From positions 39,004,501 to 39,068,500 of the forward strand of contig NC_068913.1 in the NCBI RefSeq assembly GCF_023091745.1: a stretch of 64,000 bases of DNA, read 5' to 3'. Shown in pieces: positions 1 to 12,191 of this stretch. A program made the position numbers and the translations under genes. Position 1 is the first letter of the stretch, and every line of letters begins with the position of its first letter. The notes beneath the pieces are model-generated. The model was not told the origin of the DNA. It did not search any database and was given only the letters and a program-made list of their open reading frames with translations. This stretch comes from Budorcas taxicolor. Taxonomy: Eukaryota > Chordata > Mammalia > Artiodactyla > Bovidae.

Positions 1-17
1 TGAGCCACCAGGGAAGG
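1..17 (-). mobile_element. Bov-tA SINE, 5' head only, cut by window edge
   Basis: The first bases read tgagccaccagggaag, the reverse complement of the start of the tRNA-Glu-like head of Bov-tA SINEs (cttccctggtggctca). The rest of the element would lie to the left of the window. Only the head is visible, so the subfamily cannot be told. Confidence 0.5.
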
Positions 18-85
18 CTCTCTCTCTGTCTCTCTCTTTCTGTGTACACACACACACACACACACACACACATGCACATACACAT
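18..85. repeat. TC-rich run followed by (CA)n microsatellite
   Basis: A tctctctc-type run is followed by about 14 CA units and then an imperfect CA tail (catgcacatacaca). It abuts the 5'-truncated end of the next BovB fragment. Such simple repeats often sit at the ends of ruminant SINEs and LINEs. Confidence 0.9.
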
Positions 86-809
86 CAAGAACCTCTTAAT
101 GAAAGTGAAAGAGGAGAATGAAAAAGTTGGCTTAAAGCTCAACATTCAGAAAACTAAGATCATGGCATTCAGTCCCATCACTTCATGGCAAATAGATGGG
201 GAAATAGTGGCTGACTTTATTTTGGGGGGCTTCAAAATCACTGCAGATGGTGATTGCAGCCAATGAAATTAAAAGACGCTTACTCCTTGGAAGGAAGGTT
301 ATGACCCACCTAGACAGCATATTAAAAAGCAGAGACATTACTTCATCAACAAAGGTCTGTCTAGCCAAGGCTATGGTTTTTTGAGTGGTCATGTATGGAT
401 GTGAGAGTTGGACTATAAAGAGGGCTGTCACAGAAGAATTGATGCTTTTGAACTGTGGTGTTGGAGAAGACTCTTGTGAGTCCCTTGGACTGCAAGGAGA
501 TCCAACCAGTCCATCCTAAGGGAAATTGGTCCTGGGTATTCATTGAAAGGACTGATGTTAAAGCTGAAGCTTCAGTATTTTGGCCACCTCATGTGAAGAG
601 CTAACTCATTTGAAAAGACCTTGATGTTGGGAAAGATTGAAGGCAGGAGGAGAAGGGGATGACAGAGGATGATATGGTTAGATGGCATCACCGACTCAAT
701 GGACATGAGTTTGGGTACCCCCTGGGAGTTTGTGATGGACAGGGAGGCCTGGTGTGCTGCAGTTCATGGGGTTGCAAAGAGTTGGGCACGACTGAGCGAC
801 TGAACTGAA
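86..809 (+). mobile_element. BovB LINE, 3' fragment (old type)
   Basis: The fragment covers the last part of the BovB reverse transcriptase region and the 3' tail, ending in the diagnostic cgactgagcgactgaactgaa. Translated pieces such as LNIQKTKIM and ITADGDCS match the other copies in the window. The frame is broken several times by stops and indels (for example the stop right after DGDCSQ near 264), so it is non-functional. The glycine-lysine-isoleucine-glutamate type tail (KIEGRRRRG) places it with the older BovB sequence type here. The 5' end is truncated at a CA microsatellite. Confidence 0.92.
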
Positions 810-828
810 TACATACACATATACACAC

Positions 829-1150
829 ATACCATTTTATCCATTTATAAAGTGGATCTTCTTTATCCATTTATCTGTTGATGAGCATTTAGGTTTAGGT
901 TACATCCATGTCTTGGCTATTATAAATAGTGCTGCTATGAATATTGAGGTGCATGTATCTTTTTGAATTAGAGTTTTGTCTAGATATATGCCCAGGAATG
1001 GAATTACAGGACCATATGGTAACTCTATTTTAGTTTTTTAAGGACCTCTATACTTTTTTCCATAATGACTGTACTGGTTTACCTTCCCGCTTATAGTGTA
1101 ATAGGGAGGGTTTCTTTTTTCCCACACTTTCTACAGCATATCCATAGTAT
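829..1150 (-). mobile_element. L1 LINE fragment, antisense, near the end of ORF2
   Basis: Read on the plus strand the text runs ccatttatctgttgatgagc, then tcttggctattataaatagtg, atatatgcccaggaatgg and accatatggtaactctattt. This is the familiar antisense text of mammalian L1 near the 3' end of ORF2. It begins just after the BovB tail. It is diverged and carries no open frame. Confidence 0.8.
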
Positions 1151-1392
1151 ATTTCTGATGTCTTAAATTACTTCAGACCTCAAAACTAAAATTTTATTAA
1201 CTTGAAAGTGATGAGAAACATGTATAATTTCCTTATAACAAATGACTTGACCTATGATTTATGTTTGTACTCTTGGCATTTGCTTCATGAGATGATAAAC
1301 TTCAGAAAGTTGTTTGGTTTTTATTTGGTAAGTTTTAGAAGGATTTAAAGAAAAATAGTGAATTTTAAGAACCTTGGTGTCCAGTTCTTCCT

Positions 1393-1661
1393 GCTGCTGC
1401 TGTTGCTAAGTTACTTCAGTCATGTCCGACTCTGTGCAACCCCATAGATGGCCTCCTACCAGTCTCCTCTGTCCCTGGGATTCTCCAGGCAAGAATACTG
1501 GAGTGGGATGCCATTTCCTTCTCCAATGCATGAAGGTGAAAGTGAAGTCACTCAGTCATGTCCAACTCTTAGGGACCTCATGGACTGCAGACTACCAGGC
1601 TCCTCCATCCATGGGATTTTTCAGGCAAGAGTACTGGAGTGGGGTGTCATTGCCTTCTCCG
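1393..1661 (-). mobile_element. Bov-A2 SINE, dimer, with TSD
   Basis: Two Bov-A monomers are joined by the usual linker (aatgcatgaaggtgaaagtgaag). The CTG-repeat tail (ctgctgctgctgttgctaag) lies at the left, as expected for an antisense copy. Flanking 12-bp repeats ccagttcttcct (1381-1392) and ccaattcttcct (1662-1673) differ at one base and mark the insertion. The copy is moderately diverged. Confidence 0.92.
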
Positions 1662-1673
1662 CCAATTCTTCCT

Positions 1674-2660
1674 AGATGCCTTTCTGTTCTAATCTTTCTT
1701 TGATAGCCTTTAACGTAAAAAGCACAGAAATATGACTGTTCTGATAAGAATAACCTTGAAGTTTTTTTTTTGCTGAAAGAAATAAGTAAACTGTATTTTT
1801 CATTTATTTTTTTATCCTCTGCCTTCATGCTTACTATGAACTTTTAACTTGAATATAGCAATTTCAGAGCTCAAGGAAACCTGGAGTCTGTATTTATACT
1901 GTTGACTATAGAGATTATTTCCTTTGCTGGAGAATGGTGGGTAATGACAGACTGCACATAAGAAAACAGAAAGCTGTAGATTTTCATTATAATGTTTGGA
2001 GGAAGGTAAGTTTACTTAAAACAGCCTCTATCATAGTGTCTTCTTTGACTTGCTCTTGGTCTTCAAAGAAAGGATTTTACTGATTAAAATAGCATGCCAA
2101 ATCTCTTTGGCTGTTTTAAAGGCATAAAAACCTGAAACATAATATCAATATAACAGCCAGGAAGGGCCTTCAGAATCCTCCAGATTTGAGATTATTTCTT
2201 TTTTGGTGATCCCAAACCCTTTTGAGATTTAATGAAACCTATGCATGTTTTCCTTCGAAAAAGGCAGATTTGACAATACTGTAATATTTGCATGTTCGGC
2301 AGGGATTCAGGGATCTGCAGGCAACCCACAAGGCCCACTAATATCAGAGTCACAACTTCTAATCTGGTCTGATGCTATAGTTTATTACACAGATGCAAAT
2401 AATTGACAAGATAAAGGTGATGATACAGGAATATGTGTTCAGCTGAGTATATTTATCTCCCCACTTGTACATGCATGTGCAATGCTATATTAACCTTTGG
2501 TAATACATGTTGAGTTTAAGAAATCCAATCTCTGCCTTCATTTTCCTATGGCCTTCTCCTCTTCTATCCATGTATCATTTATAAGAAAACATTTCTCATT
2601 GCATGTAAGGTCCATCAGAATGATCTTGCATGTTTTGGGGGATATGGTTTAAGTCCGTGT
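1674..2660. other. AT-rich DNA, no feature recognised
   Basis: I see no repeat family, splice-like exon or long frame in this stretch. It may hold repeats too old to recognise by eye. Confidence 0.5.
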
Positions 2661-2664
2661 AGTT

Positions 2665-2860
2665 ATCATTATTGATCGTGTGCTAGGCAAGTGGTATTAT
2701 ATATACTGTTTCTTTGATTTTACCAAAATTCCATGAAGTATGCAAAAGGGTACTTGCTACCAATGAGGAACTGGAGACCCACAGAAGTTAAGTAACATTC
2801 CAGACTACATACAGCTTAGTTAGTGATGGAGTTCCTGCTTGGCCTATATTCTCACTGCTT
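2665..2860 (-). mobile_element. MIR SINE, antisense
   Basis: The order gtgctaggcaagtgg, tatactgtttctttgattt, ccatgaagtatgcaaaagg, aatgaggaactggagaccc, cagaagttaagtaac and acatacagcttagttagtgatgg follows the antisense MIR consensus (size-class words, dinucleotide spacing and the 'gaggaactgaggcacagag...gttaagtaac' core). MIR is an ancient mammalian tRNA-derived SINE. The copy is strongly diverged but collinear. Confidence 0.75.
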
Positions 2861-3007
2861 GAGGCTTAGTGAGGACTGTTACCTGGAGTAAATCAGAACA
2901 AACAAAAGTTCTTAAAGTCTTCTTGGACTTGTGATTTAATGAAATAGAAAATATATGAACATAAGTATCTGAGACACAGAATAGAAGCTACATAGAGTGA
3001 AGAGAAA

Positions 3008-5037
3008 AGTGGAAGTGACAAATAGATTCAAGGGATTAGATATGATAGACAGAGTGCCTGAAGAACTATGGACGGAGGTTCGTTACTTTGTACAGGCGAC
3101 AGTGATCAAGACCATCCCCAAGAAAAGAAATGTAAAAAGGCAAAATGGTTGTCTGAGGAGGCCTTATAAATAGCTGAGAAAAGAAGAGAAGCTATAGGTA
3201 AAGGAGAAAAGGAAAAATGCACCCACCTGAAAGCTGAGTTCCAAAGAACAACAGGGAGATATAGGAAAGCCTTCCTCAGTGATCAGTGCAAAGAAATAGA
3301 GTAAAGCAGTAGAAAGGGAAAGACTAGAGATCTCTTCAAGAAAGTCAGAGACACCAAGGGTGTCTTTGCACCATTTCATGCAAAGATGGGCACAATAAAG
3401 AACAGAAACTGTATGGATCTAACAGAAGCAGAAGATATTAAGAAGAGGTGGCAGGAATACACAGAAGAACTATACAAAAAAGATCTTCATGACACAGATA
3501 ACCATGATGGTGTGAGCCAGACATCCTGGAATGCAAAGTCAAGAGGGCCTTAGGAATCATCACTACAAACAAAGCTAGCGGAGGTGATGGAATTCCAGTT
3601 GAGCTAATTCAAATCCTAAAAGATGATGCTGTGAAAGTGCTGCACTCAATATGCAAATTTGGAAAACTTAGCTGTGGTCACAGGACTGGAAAACATCAGC
3701 TTTCATTCCAGTGCCAAAGAAAGGCAATGCCAAAGAATGCTCAAACTACTGCACAATTGCACTCATCTCATACACTAGCAAAGTAATGGTCAAAATTCTC
3801 CAAGCCAGGCTTAAACAGTATGTGAACCATGAACTTCCTGATGTTCAAGCTGGTTTTAGAAAAGGCAGAGGAACCAGAGATCAAATAACCAAGATCTGTT
3901 GGATCATTGAAAAAGCAATGGAATTCCAGAAAAATACCTACTTCTGTTTTATTGACTATGCCAAAACCTTTGACTGTGTGTATCACAACAAACTGTGGAA
4001 AATTCTGAAAGAGATGGGAATACCAGACCACCTGACCTGCCTCTTGAGAGATCTGTATGCAGGTCAGGAAGCAACAGTTAGAACCAGACATAGAACAACA
4101 GACTGGTTCCAAATAGGAAAAGGAGTACGTCAAGGCTGTATATTGTCACCCTGCTTATTTAACTTATATGAAGAGTGCATCATGTGAAATGCTGGGCTGG
4201 ATGAAGCACAGGCTAGAATTAAGATTGCCAGGAGAAATATCAATAACCTCAGATATGCAGATGATGCCACACTTCTGGCAGAAAGCGAAGAAGAATTAAA
4301 GAGCCTCTTGATGAAAGTGAAAGAGGAGAGTGAAAAATCTGGCTTAAAACTCAACATTCAGAAAACTAAGATCATGGCATCCTGCCCTATCACTTCATGG
4401 CAAAAAGGTGAGGAAGAACTGGAAACAGTGACAGACTTTGTTTTGAGGGGCTCCAAAATCACTGCAGATGGTGACTGCAGCCATGAAATGGAAAGACACT
4501 TGCTCCTTGGAAGAAAAGCTATGACCAACCTAGACAGCATATTAAATAGCAGAGATATTACTTTGCCAACAAAGTCCATCTACTCAAAGCTATGGTTTTC
4601 CAGTAATCATGTAGAGATGTGAGAGCAGGACCATAAAGAAAGGTTAGTGCTGAAGAATTGGCGCTTTTGAACTGTGAGGTTGGAGAAGACTCTTGAGAGA
4701 CCCCTGGACAGCAAGGAGATCAAATCAGTCAATCCTAAAAGAAATCAGTCCTGAATATTCATTGGAAGGACTGATGCTGAAGCTGAAACTCTGATATTTT
4801 GGCTACCTGATGTGAACAACTGCCTTGTTGGAAAAGACTCTTTTGCCAAGAAAGATTGAAGGCAGGAGGAGAGGGGGACAACAGAGGATGAGATGGTTGG
4901 ATGACATGGCCGACTTGATGGACATGAGTTTGAGAAAGCTCCGGGAGTTGGTGATGGACAGGGAAGCTTGGCATTCTGCAGTCCATGGGGTCTCAAAGAG
5001 ACAGACACGACTGAGCGACTGAACTGAACAGAACTGA
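3008..5037 (+). mobile_element. BovB LINE, 5'-truncated (about 2.0 kb)
   Basis: The copy begins at agtggaagtgacaaatag, in the region between the endonuclease and reverse transcriptase, and runs through to the tail gactgagcgactgaactgaa. It lacks the whole endonuclease. Comparison with the copy at 19349-22433 shows the same order of segments (KKGNAKECS, GFRKGRGT, QGCILSP, ADGDCSHEM). Stops and indels break it into short frames. Its tail belongs to the older BovB type (KIEGRRRG, MSLRKLRE). No convincing TSD was found. Confidence 0.95.
3711..4187 (+). pseudogene. Broken BovB reverse transcriptase, 158-codon open piece
   Basis: This is the longest open piece of the 3008-5037 BovB copy. It covers the start of the RT domain: KKGNAKECSNY near residues 3-13, GFRKGRGT near 48-55, motif A as CFIDYAKTFDCV near 93-104, and motif B as VRQGCILSPCLFNLY near 139-153. 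It stops just after, so motif C (YADD) lies outside; the DNA beyond reads YADDAT in frame with later stops. The catalytic Asp of FID is kept. Without the endonuclease and with the downstream stops this cannot make an active enzyme. Confidence 0.85.
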
Positions 5038-5059
5038 TAAATCTTGTACTCTATAAATA

Positions 5060-5185
5060 TTGAATATATGTGTATATATGTATGTGTGTGTGTATATATG
5101 TATATGTATATATGTATCTATATGTATATATACACATATGGTAGTAAAATATTTGTATAATATGTATATATGTATATATATATGG
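5060..5185. repeat. AT-rich (TATG)n-like microsatellite
   Basis: Interleaved tatg, tata and tgtg units with interruptions (gtatatatgtatgtgtgtgtg, atatgtatatatgtatatata). It follows the BovB tail directly. Confidence 0.85.
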
Positions 5186-6880
5186 TAGTCAAATATATTT
5201 CATTTATTATATAAAACAGAAAATTTTTCTATAAATAATTTCTTCCAAGGAAGGATTAGATAGCAGTCCCTTCTGTCTAGTATCTGACTATCCAAACAGA
5301 AATATATCATTGTTTAATAGTGATCATTATTTACCTGTTTATGCTGCTCTCCAACTTTGCTCTCACTTGAATACTTGATAGAGTATACAGTATACAGTAT
5401 ACAGAGCACAATGCTTACTGGTCAGAGCTTCATCCAATCAGTAATAACAGGAGGTATATTACCTTTTTGTCTAGATTTTCATGTATTTGGACATGAACAA
5501 TCAGAAAATAGAATTATAATTTGTGTCTTAGGAAAACTCTAGCTAGTTTTTAATTATATTTTTCCTAATAAATCCAGACTTCTAATTGTGATTTTAGTTT
5601 TTTAAATTGGGATAAATATAATTTTTTGCTTCCTTGTACATATGGGAATAATATTTGCTTTTCTGACTGCAACAGAAAGTAGTATTGTTTCCATGACTTG
5701 GAAGTTAAGAGTTGGTGTGGACTTGTGACCCCTCATTAGACCTGCCTTAAACACTTTAGTATTCTTAAGATGTGTAATGCTATTTCTTCTCACATCACAT
5801 GAAAAGGAATCATGTTGGTGTTTTGCAGTTAATTCAGTTACTTTCTACTAGTGAAGATAGTGACAGGATTTCCTATTGTTAAGTCAAGACCTCCAAATAT
5901 TATCCTTAATTGGCATTGTAGAGGAAACCTCTTACGATGAAATAAAAACATTTCCAATTCATTTCTACCTATACACTCTGACAGACTGTTTTATGTGGGG
6001 TTTTAGTTTAATTGCTAATACTCTGATTTCTCTAGCAGTTTAATGAGCTATTCATCAGCTAATAGCTTTCTTCAAATCCCACATTTTAATGATCACTTAC
6101 AGTGATTTAAATTATGTCTCATTTTATGCCATATTTGTTTTCAGTCTACTAATATTTGCAAAATTTCTTTTCCATGGTACAAAATTCAATTTATTAAATG
6201 GAAAACATTGAAAATAGTGGTTAGAAGATTTTAGTTTTAAAAACATGAAGGTTAAATAAACAAAACAGTATTTGTAGTTTAAAACCCAGTAGTATTATTA
6301 TTCACTAAGAAAGGTCCTTCAAACAGGAAAATTGATAGAATTTGCTTCCCTCTTTTTGAAACATGGAAGTTTAAGTTACATGAAAAATAATTCAGGGTCC
6401 AGATCTTAAAGAGATTACTGTGAGCAGTGTAGCAATCTGCTACAATGGACTGTGTGTGGAATATATATATATAAAAAGTTTGGAATCTTTAATGGTGAAA
6501 TAATACACAACGGTAGGGACTTAGAAAGTATGTGCTGATTTTTATTTTTAAAGGCATTTGAGGAGTTAAGGACCTCAGCCATAATATGGTACTCTGAAAG
6601 ATATTGAATCTAGTGAAGTTCTAAGTCTTAATTCCAGTTACCATGTAGAATGACTTTAGCACTCTGATATCACTTTTGATAATAAATCCACTTCAGACAT
6701 ACACAGGCTTAATTTGTGAAACTTTAAAATACTTTATATTAACTGAACTTTCTTATTATAATCCAAATTCACCTAGGGAATGTAATAAACTATGAAATAA
6801 TAAATATCTGATATTATTTTTGACATGAAATTCAACTTATTCTTAGGTACAAGCATCAAGAATTAAAAATAAAATTATTG
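5186..6880. other. AT-rich DNA, nothing recognised
   Basis: No interspersed repeat, exon or RNA gene could be recognised. A short frame at 5357-5542 (61 codons) has no recognisable motif and is unlikely to be a gene. Confidence 0.5.
5382..5404. repeat. Three tandem copies of a 7-base unit (GTATACA)
   Basis: The unit gtataca repeats three times, ending in gtatacag... Each unit holds the palindrome gtatac. It is short and may be only a minisatellite seed. Confidence 0.85.
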
Positions 6881-6884
6881 GTAA

Positions 6885-7005
6885 CAGTATTCATTGAACA
6901 AACATTCACAGCATTTATGCCTCATATTTGCTTGGAACAAGAGTTTAAAAATTAAAATAATGTAAGCTTTTCCCTCAAGGGAAAGAGGAGACAGTTCTAT
7001 AAATT
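6885..7005 (+). mobile_element. L2 LINE 3' remnant
   Basis: The words attcattgaacaaacattc, atgcctcatatttgcttgg and ttccctcaagggaaagagg follow the usual L2 order 'tcattcaacaaatatttattgag...tgccaggcact...ccctcatggagctt'. It is old and heavily diverged, so the match is by word order only. Confidence 0.5.
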
Positions 7006-7788
7006 GGTGATTATAGTAAATGGCATAAATACTAAAATAGAGAAGGTTAAGGAAGTATAGAAAAGAAACATCAAATTGAAATGTTAAAGAAGGCCTCCCT
7101 GAGATAATTCATGAACTGTGTTTGATTTAAGAGTTTGAGTTACATGAACGAGAGTTAAGAATGTGCCTTTGAGACAAGTGGAAAATTATTCAATTAGTAA
7201 GATACAAACACAAAATGATCATAGTCTGAATGAAAGAAGGACTAGTGAAGGTAAAGAGGAAGGGAGGCACTTGACAGATGCAAATGGATAGAATATACAG
7301 GATTTGATGAGAAAATGGAAATGAGGGAGCTGATAGGAAAGTGTCAGGAATGAGTCAACTTGACTCTACTATGTTAACTAAAACAAGTCAGTGGTAGGGG
7401 TGTGTTCACCTCTGACCACATTACCTTGTTTATAGCAGAAGTGATTAGTGTACGGAGAAAAAAAAAATTGAGAGCAGTCAAAAAACTGGAATTTCTTAAA
7501 CAGTCAAGAAACTTTCCTTCTTTAAAGATAGGAAATAGAGAGGTTAGAATATTCTCTGTTTGTAATTATCCCTGTTGAGTTTTAGGAAGAATTTTGGACG
7601 AAGGCCTTTAGATGTAGTCAAGGTCATCCTTTTACCCAAGTCAAGATTTTTGTTGTTGTGCTTTTTCCTTCTTTCTTTCTTTTTAAACAGAATTCACTCG
7701 TAGAAATATATTGATTTGTTGTTTAGTCAGAGTGGGTGTGCTTTGGTTAACTAAAGTGGAAAAGAGTAAGAATCTCTATGAGGTCCCT
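7006..7788. other. AT-rich DNA, nothing recognised
   Basis: Purine-rich patches (around 7240-7340) and a pyrimidine run near 7665-7685 are visible, but no repeat family or gene. Confidence 0.5.
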
Positions 7789-7796
7789 AAGAATGA

Positions 7797-8278
7797 CATC
7801 ACTTTGCCGACAAAAGTCAAAGCTGTAGTTTTCCCAGTAAGCCATGTACATATATATGTACAGATGTGAGAGTTGGACCATAAAGAATGCCGAGTACCGA
7901 AAATTGATGATTTTGAATTGTGGTGTTCAAGAAGACTCTTGAGAGTCCCTTGGACAGCAAAGAAATCAAACCAGTCAATCCTAAAGGAAATCAACCCTGA
8001 ATATTCATTGGAAGGACTGATGCTGAACCTGAAGCTCCAATACTTTGGCCACTTGATGCAAAGAACTGACTCATTGGAAAAGACCCTGATACTGGGAAGG
8101 ATTGAGGGCAGGAAGAGAAGGGGCAACAGAGGATGAGATGGTTGATGGCATCACTGACTCAATGCACATGAGTTTGAGCAAGCTCTAGGAGACAGGGCAA
8201 GACAGGAAAGCCTGGGATGCTGCAGCCCATGAAGTCACAAAGAGTCGGACGCAACTGAGTGACTGAAAAACAACAACA
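7797..8278 (+). mobile_element. BovB LINE, short 3' fragment, with TSD
   Basis: The fragment starts at catcactttgccgacaaaag and ends at gagtgactgaaaaacaacaac. Flanking 8-base repeats aagaatga (7789-7796 and 8279-8286) fit a target-site duplication, so this 0.48-kb piece probably inserted already 5'-truncated. An in-frame stretch (VPKIDDFELWCSRRLLRVPWTA) shows the conserved C-terminal region. It belongs to the older BovB type (RIEGRKRRG). Confidence 0.9.
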
Positions 8279-8286
8279 AAGAATGA

Positions 8287-11200
8287 GTCACTCCTTCAAT
8301 GAGCTCATTCATTATTGGTCTTTCAAAAACAAATTTATGAAGTCAGGTTTATGGACTAATGTCAGATACTTTTGTTGCTAGACAATCATAAACTGGCTAT
8401 GGTAAATATGATTTATTAAAGAAAAATATTGTGGAGTTGAAACTTGTTCCTAGAATTTTTATTGAGCTTTACTTTGTAGTTTCTATACAAAGTGGAAAAT
8501 GATTAACATTCAAGACATTTTGCACTGACCCAGTATTTTTATTAATGATGTTTTGTTTTTCCATATTTCTTAGCATATATCAATGGTATATATGTGTTTA
8601 GAAATATCTGCCAATGTAGTGGCCCAGTTTTAATTATAACCTGCTCTTTGCTAATCTATGTCTAAATATATTATATGGTGGTGCAACTCTGAATTCTACT
8701 GGTCTATATTACAAATGATAGACTGACTTCTTTAAAGAAACTTTCTAAAATATTTTTAATTATAAATTTAAAATGGAAAATTGTTTGTAATTTTTAAAAA
8801 TAATACTCAAAATTGTTCTGCTAATCCAAGCTGAGATTATCACACTAAAGCTTAAAACATGAATAGATTGCATTTACATAGTTTATGATACACAGTTTAT
8901 GTACAATATAAATAATCAATAGCTTTTAGGGTTTTTTAAAATCTCTATCCTGTTAAATTTAAATATAATTATGTAACATGTCATTCAACTATAAGAAGTA
9001 AAAATCTAACAAAACTTCTATCCTATTTAATATATATTGGAAAACAATTAAATTGTATAATAGAATGAATTGCATTGGATCTTTTAGAATCTATTTGTCC
9101 TAATAAAACATGGCCAAACTTAGCTTTTCATATATTAAATACTACAGTATGAATACTTACTAACTAAATTTCTATACACTTCTGATTAATTCAAATAATG
9201 TTACTGATTACATACCTTCTATGATTTATTATTCAAGGACTTAACAAAGCTCACAACTCTATAAAGGGCCAATATTTGAATAAGCTGTCTTTTGTTAGGT
9301 CTACATATAATCAAATTTAGGCATAATATAATTGTATTCTGAAGTCATCTGCTTTTAATTATAGTGAATCCTTCGTTTCTACATCTCCTTTTCTTAGTTA
9401 TAACTAAGAAGTAATAGCAGACTATTAGAGAACGTTTGTTTTGGAATAATCATGGAAGAAAATAGTCTGTAACTTCGTTGTAATAGTTAGTTTTTCATTT
9501 GTTTTATAAACTGTAATGAGTGTTTAAAACATTTTTCTGTGTTGAATGGTGCCATTTAATGGTCCAAATTATGGATTTTATCTTTTAATAACTATAACAG
9601 TTAAAAAGGTAATTGGCGCAGCAATATTATACAACATAACCATTAAACCAAATTTAATATTAAAAACTTAAGAAAATTTTTTGGGGGATGTGTGAAACAT
9701 TTTTATTATTGCAGTATTTTCTTATGAGAAAGCGGTTGTAGTCATAACTGGATGAAAGCAATGTTCTTTTACAAAACCTTAGAAAGGTAGAAAGTATAAG
9801 GTAATATCCTTTGTCTTGCATGTGCCAACATTATGGGTTAATACTTAGATATTTTTCAAATTCTGGCAGCTATTTATATTACATATTTTCCTCAGAATCA
9901 ATATACTTTAGATTTTTTTATTTAAAAATAAAAGGAATGATATAAAAATTGAGATTAAAACCTTATATGGTGACATTTTTGCTGTTTCCTTATGGCTTAT
10001 TAAAATGGAAATGCTGTAAGATTATACTTATGATAAATATGAAAGAAAAGCAAAATATTACATTATTTTCAAACTTCTGAAGTTTTTTTTTTTTTACTTT
10101 ATTTCAATTAGAAAAAAATCTCTTTATACTTTTTCTCTCCTAGAGGAAATTTTCCTCTATTCTTATTTTAAACCCTCTATCACTTATCACATGCCTCATC
10201 TAGAATTAAAATGAGTGGATAATCTGCCAACACTTTATTTCAATTTCATTTAGTTTTCTGTATATTACAATATTACTGGGATTTAACTCATTTCGGCCAA
10301 ACATTGCAAATCTATGTAACACATAAGAGTGCTTTCCTCTAGCTGTAAAACAAATGCAGTACTGATCAAGTGACTACTTGCAAGACCTATGTGACTTCAT
10401 AACTACTAGGATATGAATTAGACATTGCATTGTTCAAATTCTAACTTCATTGAAGTAGTACTGAGTATGGAAAATACAAACTAAATACAAAGAGCTATTA
10501 TACAACATGGGTTTTTAAAAGTTTCTTCAAGTTTTAATCTCTCTGGACAAAAGGAGCTGTAATTCTCCAATGTCTATTAATTTTTTATTCTTCATTTTTT
10601 TGAGTTTTATGTAAAATATGCCTCAACCTTCTTATTAGAGATGAAGGGCAGAGTAGTACCATCCTATCTATTTATGTATCTAATCTTCTGTCTATATACA
10701 TCTAGCATTAGGTATTTATACACATGTTCATATATAAATTTTAATAAAATTATTTTAAAATTTATGTCTAACTCTGATGGTTTGATAGTGATTAGGTATA
10801 TAATATATATGTGAGGTGAATATAAAACATTGATTAAGTGAGAAACTGTTAAATCCAATTTATAGATTTTTAAATGATATAAAATGAACATAGCTATCAT
10901 GAAAATTATTTGGAATTTTACCTAATGATGACTATTAAATATAGATCAATCATGTTTTTCTACTACATATTTTATTTACACAAAAAGCCACAAATTGGAA
11001 ACTCCTTGGTAAGTTTTAGCATTTCATGGGTATCTTTCTGTGACATTTTCCTCTTCTTTTTTTTATAGAAACAGATTCTAATTTTTAGCTGGGCTTAATT
11101 TAAAGCCTATATTTTCTACCCCTTTATAATTTATATACTATTTAATCAACATTTGCATATATCTGATAATTCTCAATAAAGTTTTAAAAATATTAACTGT

Positions 11201-11503
11201 CCATACCCAATAGACAAGCTTCTAAAGGGTGCTCAGGTAAATTAAAGAATAATCAAGGCATCTAGCATATAGCATAAAAATCAAGGCATCTAGCATAAAT
11301 TTTTTAATTATTTATTAAGATACTGGCAATGAGAAACAAACCTTTAGTTAATTATCATTAGTATAATAATTCTTATGATGAAATTTATGTTTATGTATAT
11401 CCTCCCAGTAGATTTATATTCTAATATATATTCCAGTTCATATTTTTTGATGACAATGTGATACCATTCACTTGATTTTATCTTTTCTTTATAAATGGAT
11501 CAC
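8287..11503. other. 3.2 kb AT-rich, repeat-poor block
   Basis: No young SINE or LINE copy is present and no older family was recognised. Poly-A/T runs occur (for example 10084-10096). A 19-base word aatcaaggcatctagcata occurs twice near 11251-11298, a small imperfect tandem duplication. No exon-like frame was seen. Confidence 0.5.
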
Positions 11504-12064
11504 TTCAGTTCAGTTCAGTCGCTCAGTCGTGTCCAGCTCTTTGCCACCCCATGAATCGCAGTACACCAGGCCTCCCTGTCCATCACCAACTCCCAGAGTT
11601 CCCTCAGACTCACGTCCATCGAGTCCGTGATGCCATCCAGGCATCTCATCCTCTGTCATCCCATTCTCCTCCTGCCCCCAATCTCTCCCAGCATCAGAGT
11701 CTTTTCCAATGAGTCAGCTCTTCGCATGAGGTGGCCAAAGTACTGGAGCTTCAGCTTTAGCATCATTCCTTCCAAAGAAATCCCAGGGCTGATCTCCTTC
11801 AGAATGGACTGGTTGGATCTCCTTGCAGTCCAAGGGACTCTCAAGAGTCTTCTCCAACACCACAGTTCAAAAGCATCAATTCTTCGGCACTCAGCCTTCT
11901 TCATAGTCCAACTCTCACATCCATACATGACCACAGGAAAAACCATAGCCTTGACTAGATGGACCTTAGTCGGCAAAGTAATGTCTCTGCTTTTGAATAT
12001 GCTGTCTAGGTTGGTCATAACTTTTCTTCCAAGGAGTAAGCGTCTTTTAATTTCATGGCTGCTA
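11504..12064 (-). mobile_element. BovB LINE 3' fragment, antisense (young type)
   Basis: On the minus strand it reads from CHEIKRR to the tail tgaactgaactgaa. A 120-codon open piece (11656-12018, minus) covers MTNLDSIFKSRD, SWTMKKAECRRIDAFELWC and GMMLKLKLQYFGHLMRR. The residues IFKSRD, GMM and GEIGGRR match the young BovB type seen at 19349-22433 and 40513-42168. It lacks both catalytic domains. Few changes separate it from those copies. Confidence 0.93.
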
Positions 12065-12109
12065 TAACAATATATTTTGTGAAGACTTGAAGCTTTGCAA
12101 TTGGATAAA

Positions 12110-12191
12110 TATTGGATTGGCCAAAAATTTTATTTGGATTTTCCATAAAATATTATAGAAAAATCCAAACAAAATTTTTGTCCATCCCAAC
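12110..12191. mobile_element. Mariner-type MITE, about 80-bp palindrome
   Basis: Two arms of about 40 bases are inverted copies of each other: tattggattggccaaaaatt on the left, and the complement of aatttttgtccatcccaaca on the right, meeting at ccataaaatattatag. The shape and the ttggccaa end match the non-autonomous mariner elements of ruminants. Mariners duplicate TA on insertion; the left TA is kept and the right one looks mutated. Confidence 0.75.
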
